Positions 36,536 through 45,267 of a DNA stretch of 64,000 bases are shown piece by piece. The position numbers were made by a program, and so were the translations under genes. The notes beneath the pieces were generated by a model, which ran no database searches, was not told the DNA's origin, and was given only the letters and a program-made list of their open reading frames with translations. Origin of the DNA: Sphingobacteriaceae bacterium (lineage in GTDB: Bacteria > Bacteroidota > Bacteroidia > B-17B0 > Aurantibacillaceae). The stretch spans positions 116,273 through 180,272 of the forward strand of contig JADJMM010000012.1 in assembly GCA_016709575.1 (NCBI GenBank). The letters are read 5' to 3'. Numbering within the stretch: position 1 is the stretch's first letter; each line of letters starts with the position of its first letter.

Positions 36536-36607
36536 CTAGCTTATGGGGGTGAATTTTTGGCTCCCATCCTTCCATTTTGGCAAGATGGGGGTGATTTTAT
36601 CATCCTT
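36536..36607 (-). repeat. 72-bp element R2 at the head of the right cassette array (attI-like, inverted copy of R1)
   Basis: Read on the - strand it starts AAGGATGATAAAATCACCCC and ends CACCCCCATAAGCTAG at the G of GTTAGCGG (36536). It begins 38 bases after the stop of the dnaE-type gene. It matches R1 (8287-8358) except for a few single-base changes, and both copies end exactly at the first crossover point. The two are in opposite orientation with 28 kb between them. Confidence 0.7.
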
Positions 36608-36644
36608 ATAAGTTTATTAAAAATACTCATTTTATTATAAAACA

Positions 36645-39613
36645 TCAAACCGTAACACTGTTTTCCTCAACATAATCCTCTCGGTTTAAGGTTACCAAGC
36701 GTTTTAATTCTTCTACTTCAATGGTGATGTGGTCAAACTCTTCGGCTACTTTTCCTTTTATACGGTAACAACCCGGTCCGTTAAATGGAAAGGCTTTTGC
36801 AGAGGGAGGAAAGTGTACAGTGTCAATCCACATACCTTCCAAATCTAAAAAGGTACCAAAATACATACGCTCACCTTTACTGGTGGTAACATATTTTACG
36901 GTTATTAAATACCCAATAATTTCTACAGTTTGATGAATGTAATTTTTTAAATCATTTGCCTTTAGATGAATGTTTATTTTCTCTTTCAATAATTTTAAAG
37001 GTGAGCATAAGGAGAAGCCCAATAATTCAATTTCATCAAAGGCATCGTCAATCCAACTGTCATTTAGTTTGGGAAGTGAATATTTTTTGGCTTTACATCA
37101 AACAATTCATTCGTACGGTCTTTTTTAATCGGGTTCACCATCATGTGTGCTTCCCACAATAATTTCTTTTTATTAATACCCGTAAAACGAAATGCCCCCA
37201 CACGAATTAATAATCGTAATTGGTCTAAGCTAATTTGTACGCGTTTAATAAAATCGTACAAATCTTTAAACTCACCATTTAATTCACGCTCGCGTATTAA
37301 TTCGTTAATGGAATGATGTTCAAAAGCAGCAATCATTCCAAATCCCAAATAAATTGTTTTCTCTTTTATATTACACAAGGCATTACTATTATTTACGCAA
37401 GGCGGAATTATTTCTGCTCCATGTAAACGCGCTTCATGAACATATAATTCTGTTCTGTAAAAACCACCACCGTTGTTTAAGGTACCAACCATATACTCTA
37501 AAGGATAATACGCTTTTAAATATAAAGCCTGATAACTCTCTACCGCATAACTAGCGGAATGTCCTTTAGAGAACGCAAAATTGGCAAAACTTTCTATTTG
37601 TTCCCAAATGGTGTTGATGGTATTAAATGGATGTCCTTTTTTTAAACAATTCGTAAAAAAATTCTCTTTCACTTTATCAAATTCGTTTCGCTGTTTAAAT
37701 TTCCAGGACATGCCTCTTCGCAAATAATCGGCTTCGGCTAAAGTTAAATCAGCAAACAAATGCGCAATTTTAATAACGTCTTCCTGATATACCATTACAC
37801 CATACGTTTCTTCGAGCAAGGCGTATAATTCAGGTAATTCAGCTCTTGCAGCTTCGCGTTTGTTTTTATCGCGGTAACGCAAAATATATTCCCGCATCAT
37901 CCCACTTTTTGAAACACCCGGACGAATAATTGAACTCGCCGCTACTAAACGCAAATAATCATCGGCTTGTAATTTTGCGAGCAACATTCGCATCGCAGGA
38001 GATTCAACATAAAAACAACCAATGCATTTTCCAACTTTTAATAAATTCTTTACAGTTTCATCTTCGTAAAACTTTTTCACATCGTGAATATCAATTTCTA
38101 CATTGTGATTTTCTTTTATGATTCCGAGAGCATCTTTTATTTTCCCTAAACCTCTTTGACTTAAAATATCAAATTTATACAAGCCAATATCTTCAGCTTC
38201 CAACATACTGAATTGCGTTGTAGGATAACCTTTCGGTGGAATAGAAGTAGCCGTGTAAGTGGTCATTGGTTCTTCCGAAATAATAATTCCGCTGGCGTGA
38301 ATACTTAAATGACTTGGGAATCCCGCAATTAATTTTCCGTATTTCAGAACTAATTTTCCGAATTGATCCGTATCCTGCGGGTCTTTTACTTTTTGTAGTT
38401 TGTCAATTTCGGCAGGGGGCAAACCAAACACTTTTCCTAACTCCCGCGTAACAGCATCGTGCTGAAAAGTAGAGTAGGTAGCCAGGAGTGCAGTTTTATC
38501 ATGACCAAACGTATCGAAAATATATTTAGTCATATCATCGCGGTCGGTCCAAGAAAAATCAATATCAAAATCGGGAGGATTGCTTCTGAAAGGATTAATG
38601 AACCTTTCAAAATACAAATCCAATTGAATGGGATCAACATCCGTAATCCGTAACAAATACGCCACAATACTATTGGCACCACTACCGCGACCAACATAAT
38701 AATAATTTTTATGCTGCGCGAAGGTGATGATGTTCCAATTAATTAAAAAGTAGGAAGCGAAATTCATCTCCTCAATAATTTTTAATTCTTTGTCTACACG
38801 CTCTAAAACTTCCGGCTTTGCATTCGGATAACGGTACTTTAAACCTTTTTCACATTCACGTCGTAGCAAAGCCATGTCGTTGCTAATGCTGTCGGTATAA
38901 AACTTTTTATTTTTATTGGCGAATTTGCCGTATTCAAAATCAACTTTACATACTTTTAAAATGTGTTCGGTATTTTTGATGGCATCTTTATAATCTTTAA
39001 AATGAAAATACAATTCGTTTAAAGGCGGAATAACTTCATCGGCTGTAGTTTGTTCTTCTATTGGTAATTTACTTAACAAAAGATTTTTAGCAATGGCCCG
39101 AAGTAAACGGTGCGCATTGAAATGTTTTTTCTCAATAAAACTCACCGAATGTAAAACAACCAACTTGTGTATGTAATTTTTAGCGGGAGAAAAAGGGAGC
39201 GACAATAATTCTTTAGCGTTTACACCAATAAATTCATTTTCCCGTAAAGGCCAGCCTTTATAAGCTTTGAAAGGATAAACTACATAAACATGATTAAAAT
39301 CCGGCGCGCGGTCGTCGAAATGTTCTTTCGCGTGAAGGTGTTTTGATAAATGTTCGTTCAGTTCTTTAAAACCCTCGTTGTTTTGTGCGATGCCAATATA
39401 TTTTTGTTTCACGCCATTTCTGAAATCAATACCGGGAATTGGTTTAATGTCGTATTGCTTGCCTAAACGCAGACTATCAATAATTGCTGATGTATTATTG
39501 ATATCGGATAATACAAAAGAAGAATATCCTTTTTGTTTCACTTCAGTAAATACTTCGTCGATGGAAAGAGTTCCATAACCGAAACTGTAATATGTGTGGC
39601 AGTTCAACAGCAT
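36645..39613 (-). CDS. dnaE2: DNA polymerase III alpha subunit, error-prone DnaE type, frameshifted
   Basis: The protein of about 989 residues opens with a PHP domain (MLLNCHTYYSFGYGTLSIDE), in which the usual His-x-His appears as Cys-His. The polymerase palm follows with GRGSGANSIVAYLL and PDFDIDFSW carrying the catalytic Asp residues. The C-terminal OB-fold is in a second frame: one extra C near 37074 separates NELFDVK from KKYSLPKLNDSWIDDAFDEI. I start at 39613 because the earlier in-frame ATG falls in a repeat region. With dinB upstream it resembles the inducible mutagenic polymerase pairs of Bacteroidota; the symbol is by analogy. Confidence 0.8.
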
Positions 39614-39631
39614 TTTTTCTTTCTCCTTAAA

Positions 39632-39690
39632 TTGGAGGTCGCAAATTGCGGCCTCCAATAATATCTTGATGTCGCAAATTGCGACATCAA
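39632..39690. repeat. Two related hairpins between dinB and dnaE
   Basis: TTGGAGGTCGCAAATTGCGG and its complement end CCTCCAA form one near-perfect palindrome (39632-39658). A second one of 25 bp (39666-39690) has arms TTGATGTCGCAA and TTGCGACATCAA. Both share the core GTCGCAAATTGCG. They lie ahead of the dnaE start on the - strand, so they would be in its leader. Confidence 0.8.
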
Positions 39691-39705
39691 GAATTTTCCC
39701 TTCAA

Positions 39706-39835
39706 TAAGACATCCCCCGTCACTTTGTGACGTCCCCTTCGAAGGGGAAATGTTCCGTGTCTTGTACAAACAACCGAGAAGTATTCCCCCTTCGAAGGGG
39801 TCGGTCCGCCTTTTGGCGGAGCGGGGGATGTCTTA
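39706..39835. repeat. 130-bp inverted-repeat element reaching into the dinB stop codon
   Basis: The outer arms are TAAGACATCCCCC (39706-39718) and GGGGGATGTCTTA (39823-39835). Inside are hairpins GTCAC/GTGAC, CCCCTTCGAAGGGG (twice) and TCCGCCTTTTGGCGGA. The right arm supplies the last bases of dinB, including its stop codon (39833-39835). It resembles a MITE or REP-type element; the GTCAC/GTGAC part recurs at 45172. Confidence 0.8.
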
Positions 39836-41029
39836 TACCTTCCCGTTAATTTTCCCGTTAAATGGATTAAAATCTCCTCTTTGTTTAATTCCTAAACCCG
39901 CGGCGCGCATTACAGCATCATTACCAAAACGGCGACGCATTTTATCCATCGCTTGGTAGAGTTGTATATGCTCCGTCATATCATTAAATAATTCAAATTG
40001 GTAGGTGCCTTGTATTAAATGACTAAATCTTATCCCAATCAATCGTATCAACATTCGTTTTTGATAGAGTTTATCAAATAACTCTGATGTTTTTTCAATC
40101 AATACATTATCTAATGCTGTATAAGGAATCCGCATTTGCATGGTATATGTATTGAAATCGGAGTAACGTACTTTAATGGTAACACAAGAAGTTAGTTTTT
40201 CTTCTTCACGTAATTGAAAGGCGAGTTTTTCGGTCATGCTTACAATCATCCGCTTTAAATAATCTACATCAATAGTATCTTTTTCAAATGTGTTTTCGGT
40301 GGAGATGGATTTACGCTCGCTATATTGTTCAACCGGCGAATTATCAATTCCATTTGCTTTTCTCCAAATAGCAGTGCCATTCTCACCTAAAACTTGATGC
40401 ATGAGTTCCATTGGCATGTCTTGTATGGTTTTTACTTTTTCAATGCCCATCCCACGTAACAGCTGATAGGTTTTATCGCCCACCATTGGTATTTTTTTTA
40501 TGGAGAGCGGTGCTAAAAATTCTTTTTCATTTCCATAGGGGATTCGTATTTGTCCGTTAGGCTTTGCTTCGCCTGTTCCTATCTTGGAAACAGTTTTATT
40601 TGTCGATAGACCAAAGGAAATGGGCAAATGCGTTTCCTTCATTATTTTCTCCCGCAATTCAGAAGCCATTTTATAACAGCCAAAAAATTTATCCATCCCA
40701 CTCAAGTCCATATAAAATTCATCAATCGATGTTTTTTCATAAACAGGAACAGCTTCTTTTATAATTTCGGTCACTTCGTGTGAGTGTTGACTATAAGCTT
40801 CATGGTCGCCACTTACTATAATAGCTTGGGGACATAATTGTCTGGCCATACGCATGGGCATGGCGGAGTGGATACCAAAAGCACGGGCTTCATAACTACA
40901 AGAGGCTACTACGCCACGGTCGCTACTACCACCAACCAATACAGGTTTACCAATGAGTTTGGGATTAATTTTACGTTCAACGGATACAAAAAAAGTATCC
41001 AAATCCATATGTAGTACATTTCTTTCCAT
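39833..41029 (-). CDS. dinB: DNA polymerase IV (DinB, Y-family)
   Basis: This 398-residue Y-family polymerase copies past DNA damage with low accuracy. Catalytic motifs are HMDLDTFFVSVE at the start and KTSIDEFYMDLSGMD (about residue 100), with the little-finger region after about 230. Family length is normal. It lies upstream of the dnaE-type gene on the same strand, with a 219-bp repeat-filled gap between them. The end of the reading frame is formed by a repeat arm. Confidence 0.9.
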   Translation of the reverse strand: MERNVLHMDLDTFFVSVERKINPKLIGKPVLVGGSSDRGVVASCSYEARAFGIHSAMPMRMARQLCPQAIIVSGDHEAYSQHSHEVTEIIKEAVPVYEKTSIDEFYMDLSGMDKFFGCYKMASELREKIMKETHLPISFGLSTNKTVSKIGTGEAKPNGQIRIPYGNEKEFLAPLSIKKIPMVGDKTYQLLRGMGIEKVKTIQDMPMELMHQVLGENGTAIWRKANGIDNSPVEQYSERKSISTENTFEKDTIDVDYLKRMIVSMTEKLAFQLREEEKLTSCVTIKVRYSDFNTYTMQMRIPYTALDNVLIEKTSELFDKLYQKRMLIRLIGIRFSHLIQGTYQFELFNDMTEHIQLYQAMDKMRRRFGNDAVMRAAGLGIKQRGDFNPFNGKINGKV

Positions 41030-41136
41030 GCTAACCCGAAATTATGCTCTAAGTTACTCTGTAATGAAAAGAAGTGTTGCTACGATTTGTAGCATTTTGG
41101 GAGAGTTATTAGCAAAAGCCTTATTCTAACCTATGG

Positions 41137-41181
41137 TTTGGTTTTTAGTTCAAAATTACTTACCTTTGACGTTAGTAACGT
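41137..41181 (+). promoter_or_regulatory. Promoter and operator of the higBA operon
   Basis: TTTG (41137-41140), 20 bases, TACCTTTG (41161-41168): a good Bacteroidota promoter. Right after it lies the palindrome ACGTTAGTAACGT (41169-41181), overlapping the expected transcription start. It is a likely binding site for the HigA antitoxin. The toxin start at 41193 fits a short leader. Confidence 0.65.
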
Positions 41182-41192
41182 TAAACAGAACT

Positions 41193-41474
41193 ATGATTGT
41201 TTCGTTTGGGGACAAAAACACAGAGAAAATTTGGGATGGAGAGCGCATAAAACGGCTTCCTAACGAAATACAGGAAATTGGCAGGAGAAAGCTGAGGATG
41301 TTGAACAACTCACAAAACTTAAGTGATTTGCAAATTCCTCCTTCCAATAGACTTGAGAAATTGAAAGGTAATTTTAAAGATTTTTATTCTATTCGAATAA
41401 ATGACCAGTGGAGAATAATTTTTAAATGGAATAACGGAAACGCTTCTAATGTTGAAATAATAGATTATCATTAA
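41193..41474 (+). CDS. higB: HigB-type toxin (RelE/ParE superfamily)
   Basis: This 93-residue protein begins MIVSFGDKNTEKIWDGERIK and contains RKLRMLNNSQNLSDLQIPPS, RLEKLKGNFKDFYSIRIND and QWRIIFKW. This is the HigB (plasmid maintenance system killer) pattern, a ribosome-dependent mRNA-cutting toxin. I start at 41193, after the promoter, not at the earlier ATG that lies inside it. The antitoxin follows 9 bases downstream in the toxin-first order typical of higBA. Confidence 0.88.
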   Translation: MIVSFGDKNTEKIWDGERIKRLPNEIQEIGRRKLRMLNNSQNLSDLQIPPSNRLEKLKGNFKDFYSIRINDQWRIIFKWNNGNASNVEIIDYH

Positions 41475-41483
41475 AATATAATT

Positions 41484-41783
41484 ATGGCAAAATTAAAAAA
41501 TATACATCCGGGAGAAATTTTGAAAGAAGAGTTTCTCGTTCCTTTAGCAATTAGTGCTTACAGGCTTTCTAAAAGTATTGGTATTCCTCAAACAAGAATA
41601 TCTGAAATTATAAAGGGGAATAGAAGGATTACAGCAGATACGGCCTTAAGATTTTCTAAATATTTTGGAAACTCAGCTAAGTTTTGGTTGGGTTTACAAG
41701 ATGATTTTGATATTGAAGAAGAGCAAAATCATAAACAATCAGAACTTAAAGCCATAAAGCATTATAATCGTGATGCGGCTTAA
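41484..41783 (+). CDS. higA: HigA-type antitoxin (XRE family)
   Basis: This 99-residue protein starts with the HigA signature IHPGEILKEEFLVPLAISAY, has the HTH LSKSIGIPQTRISEIIKGNR and ends with a helix-rich tail after FGNSAKFWLGLQDDFD. It would neutralise HigB and repress the operon at the palindrome near 41175. Its end overlaps the convergent neighbour by four bases. Confidence 0.9.
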   Translation: MAKLKNIHPGEILKEEFLVPLAISAYRLSKSIGIPQTRISEIIKGNRRITADTALRFSKYFGNSAKFWLGLQDDFDIEEEQNHKQSELKAIKHYNRDAA

Positions 41784-42496
41784 TCTCCTGTATTAACTCT
41801 AATGTTAATTTGAAATTCTTCAGAAAGTAATTCAATTTTAACGGATTGGATCTTTCCTGTTTTTTCGGCGATTATGCGGAGTTCTTTTTCAAACAATTGT
41901 TTCATGTAGCGCATTACTTCCGGACTGGCACTTCCTTCTGCGGTGTTATACGATATAATCTTCCAGTAATTGCGACTTCTTTTTCCCATACCAAAATCCT
42001 CATCATAAAAAGCCAATTCTGTTTTTTTACAATATAATTTAAGGGCGGCTTGTATTAATTCTTTTATCACAGGGTCGCCTTCTTCATGTTGAATAGTTAT
42101 TCTTGTATCATTCCAACATAAATCACAAAACATCTTTTTTTTGTGAATCATTTCACGCCAGCCAATTAATTTAAAGGGTAAACGTTCTTCCCAGCCTTTA
42201 AAAGACTGGAAGCGAAAAAAATTCATGATATTATAAGCCACTAATAAACCGGCGTAAATTAGTAGAATAAGAATAGTAGCGAATCTGAACTCAGCAAAGA
42301 AAAACCCAATACATAAAGCAGTTGGGAGAATAAATAAGAAAATAGTTTTATTGAATCCGCTGAACGGAACCAATTTTGTGAACACCAAATAATCGTATGG
42401 TCCGTTAGGCGGAAATACTTTTATAGGTTCTGATTTCTCTTCAGGTTTTTCGCCTTTGTTGGCTTTTTTAAGAATATTTTCTAAGTCTTTATCCAT
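41780..42496 (-). CDS. Hypothetical membrane protein
   Basis: This 238-residue protein has an N-terminal Lys/Glu-rich cytosolic stretch and two membrane segments (TIFLFILPTALCIGFFFAEF and ATILILLIYAGLLVAYNIMN). A soluble C-terminal part follows, with MRYMKQLFEKELRIIAEKTG. No named family is recognised. It is 38 bases from the next - strand gene. Confidence 0.55.
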   Translation of the reverse strand: MDKDLENILKKANKGEKPEEKSEPIKVFPPNGPYDYLVFTKLVPFSGFNKTIFLFILPTALCIGFFFAEFRFATILILLIYAGLLVAYNIMNFFRFQSFKGWEERLPFKLIGWREMIHKKKMFCDLCWNDTRITIQHEEGDPVIKELIQAALKLYCKKTELAFYDEDFGMGKRSRNYWKIISYNTAEGSASPEVMRYMKQLFEKELRIIAEKTGKIQSVKIELLSEEFQINIRVNTGD

Positions 42497-42534
42497 GCGA
42501 TTGTATGGTAAAGATAATGTTTTAGATGAATTGC

Positions 42535-44250
42535 TTAGCGGTATTTTGAAGCAATAAACTCTTCGGGGTGCGATTTAAAATAATCGTCGCTTTTTAATAA
42601 ATAGTACCCACTACAATTATACCCATTGTAGATAATGGCCGGATGAAATTCATAGCACTTACTCAATAATTTTTCAAACTGAATAGTATTGTTTTCAAAT
42701 TCGGGCACATTCATATCGGCACCGGTTTGGTTATACACCATTACTTTAGGTAATTCGTTCTTAAATTGTTCTACCAATTCCTTTAACTGAACTTCTCCTA
42801 AAATATTGGGATGAATAATAAAGAATCTGGAAAATGGTTTCGCATTTGAAAAATAGTAAAAATAAGGAGTGCCCCATCCGTAAATGTGGAATATTCTACT
42901 GTCATTCGCCATCACTTGTTTTACTTTTTCGGGAATAATTACTTCCGGTTTCTTAATTGAAAAGCCATTAATGTATTCTGATAGAGACATGGTTTGTATA
43001 AACGAAAAATGACTAAACCTGGGATATAAAACCCAAACAAAACAAAGAATAATAAATGCAAAAGCTCCATTTTTTATTTTTGAATAATAAGTGTGGTTGG
43101 CAAATCTTTCGTTTAAGATAGTCTGAAGCTTGTTTTTGCTAATCTTATAAAGCAGAGCGGTAGCTAACACTAAAGCCGGTACCATTTGTAGGGTATAATT
43201 CGGCTGCATTTTATTTAAGAGTTGAAACCCCTCATAGTGCAATATGAAGAAACCAAACACCGTTACGGCAAGTCCGCGTTCATGGTTCCATTTGCCAAAC
43301 GAATATTTTCTTTTTCCATTTTGGTTTATTGATGTTATGGGAATTAAAAAGACAAGAAACGCCAATAAATACATATAGTAAATGAAACCGTGCGAATGCA
43401 GGAAAAATGAAGAAGAGAATTCTTTAAACCTGGAAGAAAAATCACTAAAAGCAAATGGGTTCAAATTATTAAACAATTGCAATAAAGAGTTTCCGCCAAC
43501 CAACTGAGACTTATAGGCCGTTACTTCGTTATAATTATTTTGTACTCCTAGTAAATGCAGGTATAAATAGTTGCCTAAAAGAACCAGTAATATTCCAATT
43601 ACTACTGCAGATAAATTTTTAGAGAACGCCTTCAAGCTTTTTCTTTCTCTGAACAAATACCTTGATGCCAGATATAAGAAAGGAAGAAAAATGGTGAATA
43701 AAAAAGTTTCTTTCATGCTTGCTGAAAAAGCGAACAGAATTGAACTGAATAAAAAGTTCAACCATGTTTTTTTGGAGAAAGCCAAAAGATAAAACCCACC
43801 TACAGATAATAGTAAAGCCAGAAACGCATTGTGAAATAAAATGCAATAGAAATAGTTGGAAAGCAATAAATACAATAAAAAGAATAGAACTACCGGGGTA
43901 AAACGGGTATGAAAAATACGGTTTAAAGATTTTAAAACCATTAGCCCCATTAAAACAGAAAACAGAATATGAAAAATCTTAAATACTATGGTTTGGCCAT
44001 TAAATAAATATTCGAAAGGACTCAGAAAAATATAGATACCTGGTGGATAGATGTCCCAATAATCTTTATAAGGCAAGCCAAGATTGTTAAGAGGTGCTGC
44101 GGCCATTATAAGATTTGAAATCATATTGTGGCTTGGATAGGCATCCCTGATAAAGTAGCTGGCATAAACCAAGTTTGTCAGAATAAGAAGAATGACAAGA
44201 CTTACTAAACTATAATATCGCCCTAGAGTATTATTTCCTTTGATGCTCAT
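42535..44250 (-). CDS. Multi-pass membrane protein of the GT39/ArnT-like type
   Basis: This 571-residue protein has about 11-12 membrane segments. The first loop contains YPSHNMISNLIMAAAPLNNL and GLPYKDYWDIYPPGIYIFLS, the layout of lipid-linked-sugar glycosyltransferases (PMT/ArnT superfamily) with acidic residues in the first periplasmic loop. A C-terminal soluble part ends the protein. With the dolichyl-phosphate-mannose synthase-like gene just upstream, it may use a polyprenyl-phosphate sugar as donor. The substrate is not known. Confidence 0.65.
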   Translation of the reverse strand: MSIKGNNTLGRYYSLVSLVILLILTNLVYASYFIRDAYPSHNMISNLIMAAAPLNNLGLPYKDYWDIYPPGIYIFLSPFEYLFNGQTIVFKIFHILFSVLMGLMVLKSLNRIFHTRFTPVVLFFLLYLLLSNYFYCILFHNAFLALLLSVGGFYLLAFSKKTWLNFLFSSILFAFSASMKETFLFTIFLPFLYLASRYLFRERKSLKAFSKNLSAVVIGILLVLLGNYLYLHLLGVQNNYNEVTAYKSQLVGGNSLLQLFNNLNPFAFSDFSSRFKEFSSSFFLHSHGFIYYMYLLAFLVFLIPITSINQNGKRKYSFGKWNHERGLAVTVFGFFILHYEGFQLLNKMQPNYTLQMVPALVLATALLYKISKNKLQTILNERFANHTYYSKIKNGAFAFIILCFVWVLYPRFSHFSFIQTMSLSEYINGFSIKKPEVIIPEKVKQVMANDSRIFHIYGWGTPYFYYFSNAKPFSRFFIIHPNILGEVQLKELVEQFKNELPKVMVYNQTGADMNVPEFENNTIQFEKLLSKCYEFHPAIIYNGYNCSGYYLLKSDDYFKSHPEEFIASKYR

Positions 44251-44352
44251 TTTAAATGAGGCCCAATTTAATTGCCCTGAATTTTACAGATGTAATTAAT
44301 GGGTTACGGTAAATATAAGATTTTGGCTGGACTTTGGTTTCCGTGAAAAAAA

Positions 44353-45063
44353 TCAATCGATTTTTTTGAAGCGCATTTGAACCACGCCTAAAAAAGCTTC
44401 CTTGAAAATTTTAGTACTCATTTTGCTTACACCTTCAATACGATCTGTAAATAGAATTGGAACTTCTACTAATTTGAAGCCCTTTTTGTAAGCCGTATAT
44501 TTCATTTCAATTTGAAAAGCATAACCCATAAAGCGGATGCCATCCAAATTAATAGTTTCTAAAACTTTGCGTTTGTAACATTTGAATCCTGCAGTGGTAT
44601 CTTTAATCGGTAACCATAATACAATACGCACATACACTGAAGCGAAATAACTCATTAAGATTCGTCCCAATGGCCAGTTGCTAACATTTCCGCCTTTTAC
44701 GTAGCGAGAACCTACGGCTACATCAGCACCTTTTTCACAAGCTTCCAATAAACGAATTAAATCATCGGGTTTATGACTGAAATCGCAATCCATTTCAAAA
44801 ATGAATTGGTAATCACGAGTCAAAGCCCATTTAAATCCGTGAATATAAGCTGTGCCAAGACCTAATTTTCCTGAGCGTTCTTCAATAAATAATCTTGGAA
44901 ATTCTGTTTGTAATTCTTTTACTTTTTGAGCAGTGCCGTCGGGCGAGCCATCATCAACAATCAATAAATCAAACTCACGATTCAGTGAAAAAACCTTGCG
45001 CACCATCTTCTCGATATTCTCGATTTCGTTGTAGGTTGGAATTATGACAAGATTCTGACTCAT
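44353..45063 (-). CDS. Polyprenol-phosphate mannosyltransferase (DPM1-like, GT2)
   Basis: This 236-residue GT2 enzyme makes a polyprenyl-phosphate sugar from a nucleotide sugar. Motifs are NLVIIPTYNEIENIEKMVRK, FDLLIVDDGSPDGTAQKVKE, FEMDCDFSHKPDDLIRL (D-x-D) and KDTTAGFKCYKRKVLE. No membrane segment is present at the C-terminus, as in the soluble DPM1 type. It could supply the donor for the GT39-like protein downstream. Confidence 0.88.
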   Translation of the reverse strand: MSQNLVIIPTYNEIENIEKMVRKVFSLNREFDLLIVDDGSPDGTAQKVKELQTEFPRLFIEERSGKLGLGTAYIHGFKWALTRDYQFIFEMDCDFSHKPDDLIRLLEACEKGADVAVGSRYVKGGNVSNWPLGRILMSYFASVYVRIVLWLPIKDTTAGFKCYKRKVLETINLDGIRFMGYAFQIEMKYTAYKKGFKLVEVPILFTDRIEGVSKMSTKIFKEAFLGVVQMRFKKID

Positions 45064-45171
45064 TAAGGATGCTAATATACAAATTGTTGAATAAGTATTT
45101 AGTTTGAAACGAAGCGCGCATTTCTAAATTGTCTTTTTTAAATAAAATTAACTTTCAAAGAACCCTCATCC

Positions 45172-45206
45172 GTCACTCCGTGACACCTTCTCCCACAGGG
45201 AGAAGG
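45172..45206. repeat. Small double hairpin repeat
   Basis: GTCAC-tcc-GTGAC (45172-45184) is followed by CCTTCTCCC-aca-GGGAGAAGG (45186-45206). The order and the CATCC sequence before it match the start of the 39706-39835 element, so they seem to belong to one dispersed family. It lies in the 204-bp divergent gap between the DPM1-like and flavin reductase genes. Confidence 0.7.
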
Positions 45207-45267
45207 AATTTTCCGCAATTATCAACATTGGGTCAAAATTGACTTACAATTCGGTATTTTTGTTTAA

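Noticed and set aside
31256..36644. An integron integrase or other tyrosine recombinase within or beside the array
   Set aside because: No reading frame on either strand shows the R...HxxR...Y pattern or integrase length; the array lacks one in this window.
39614..39769. Longer dnaE start upstream of 39613
   Set aside because: The extra residues are translated hairpin repeats; family homology starts at MLLNCHTYYS.
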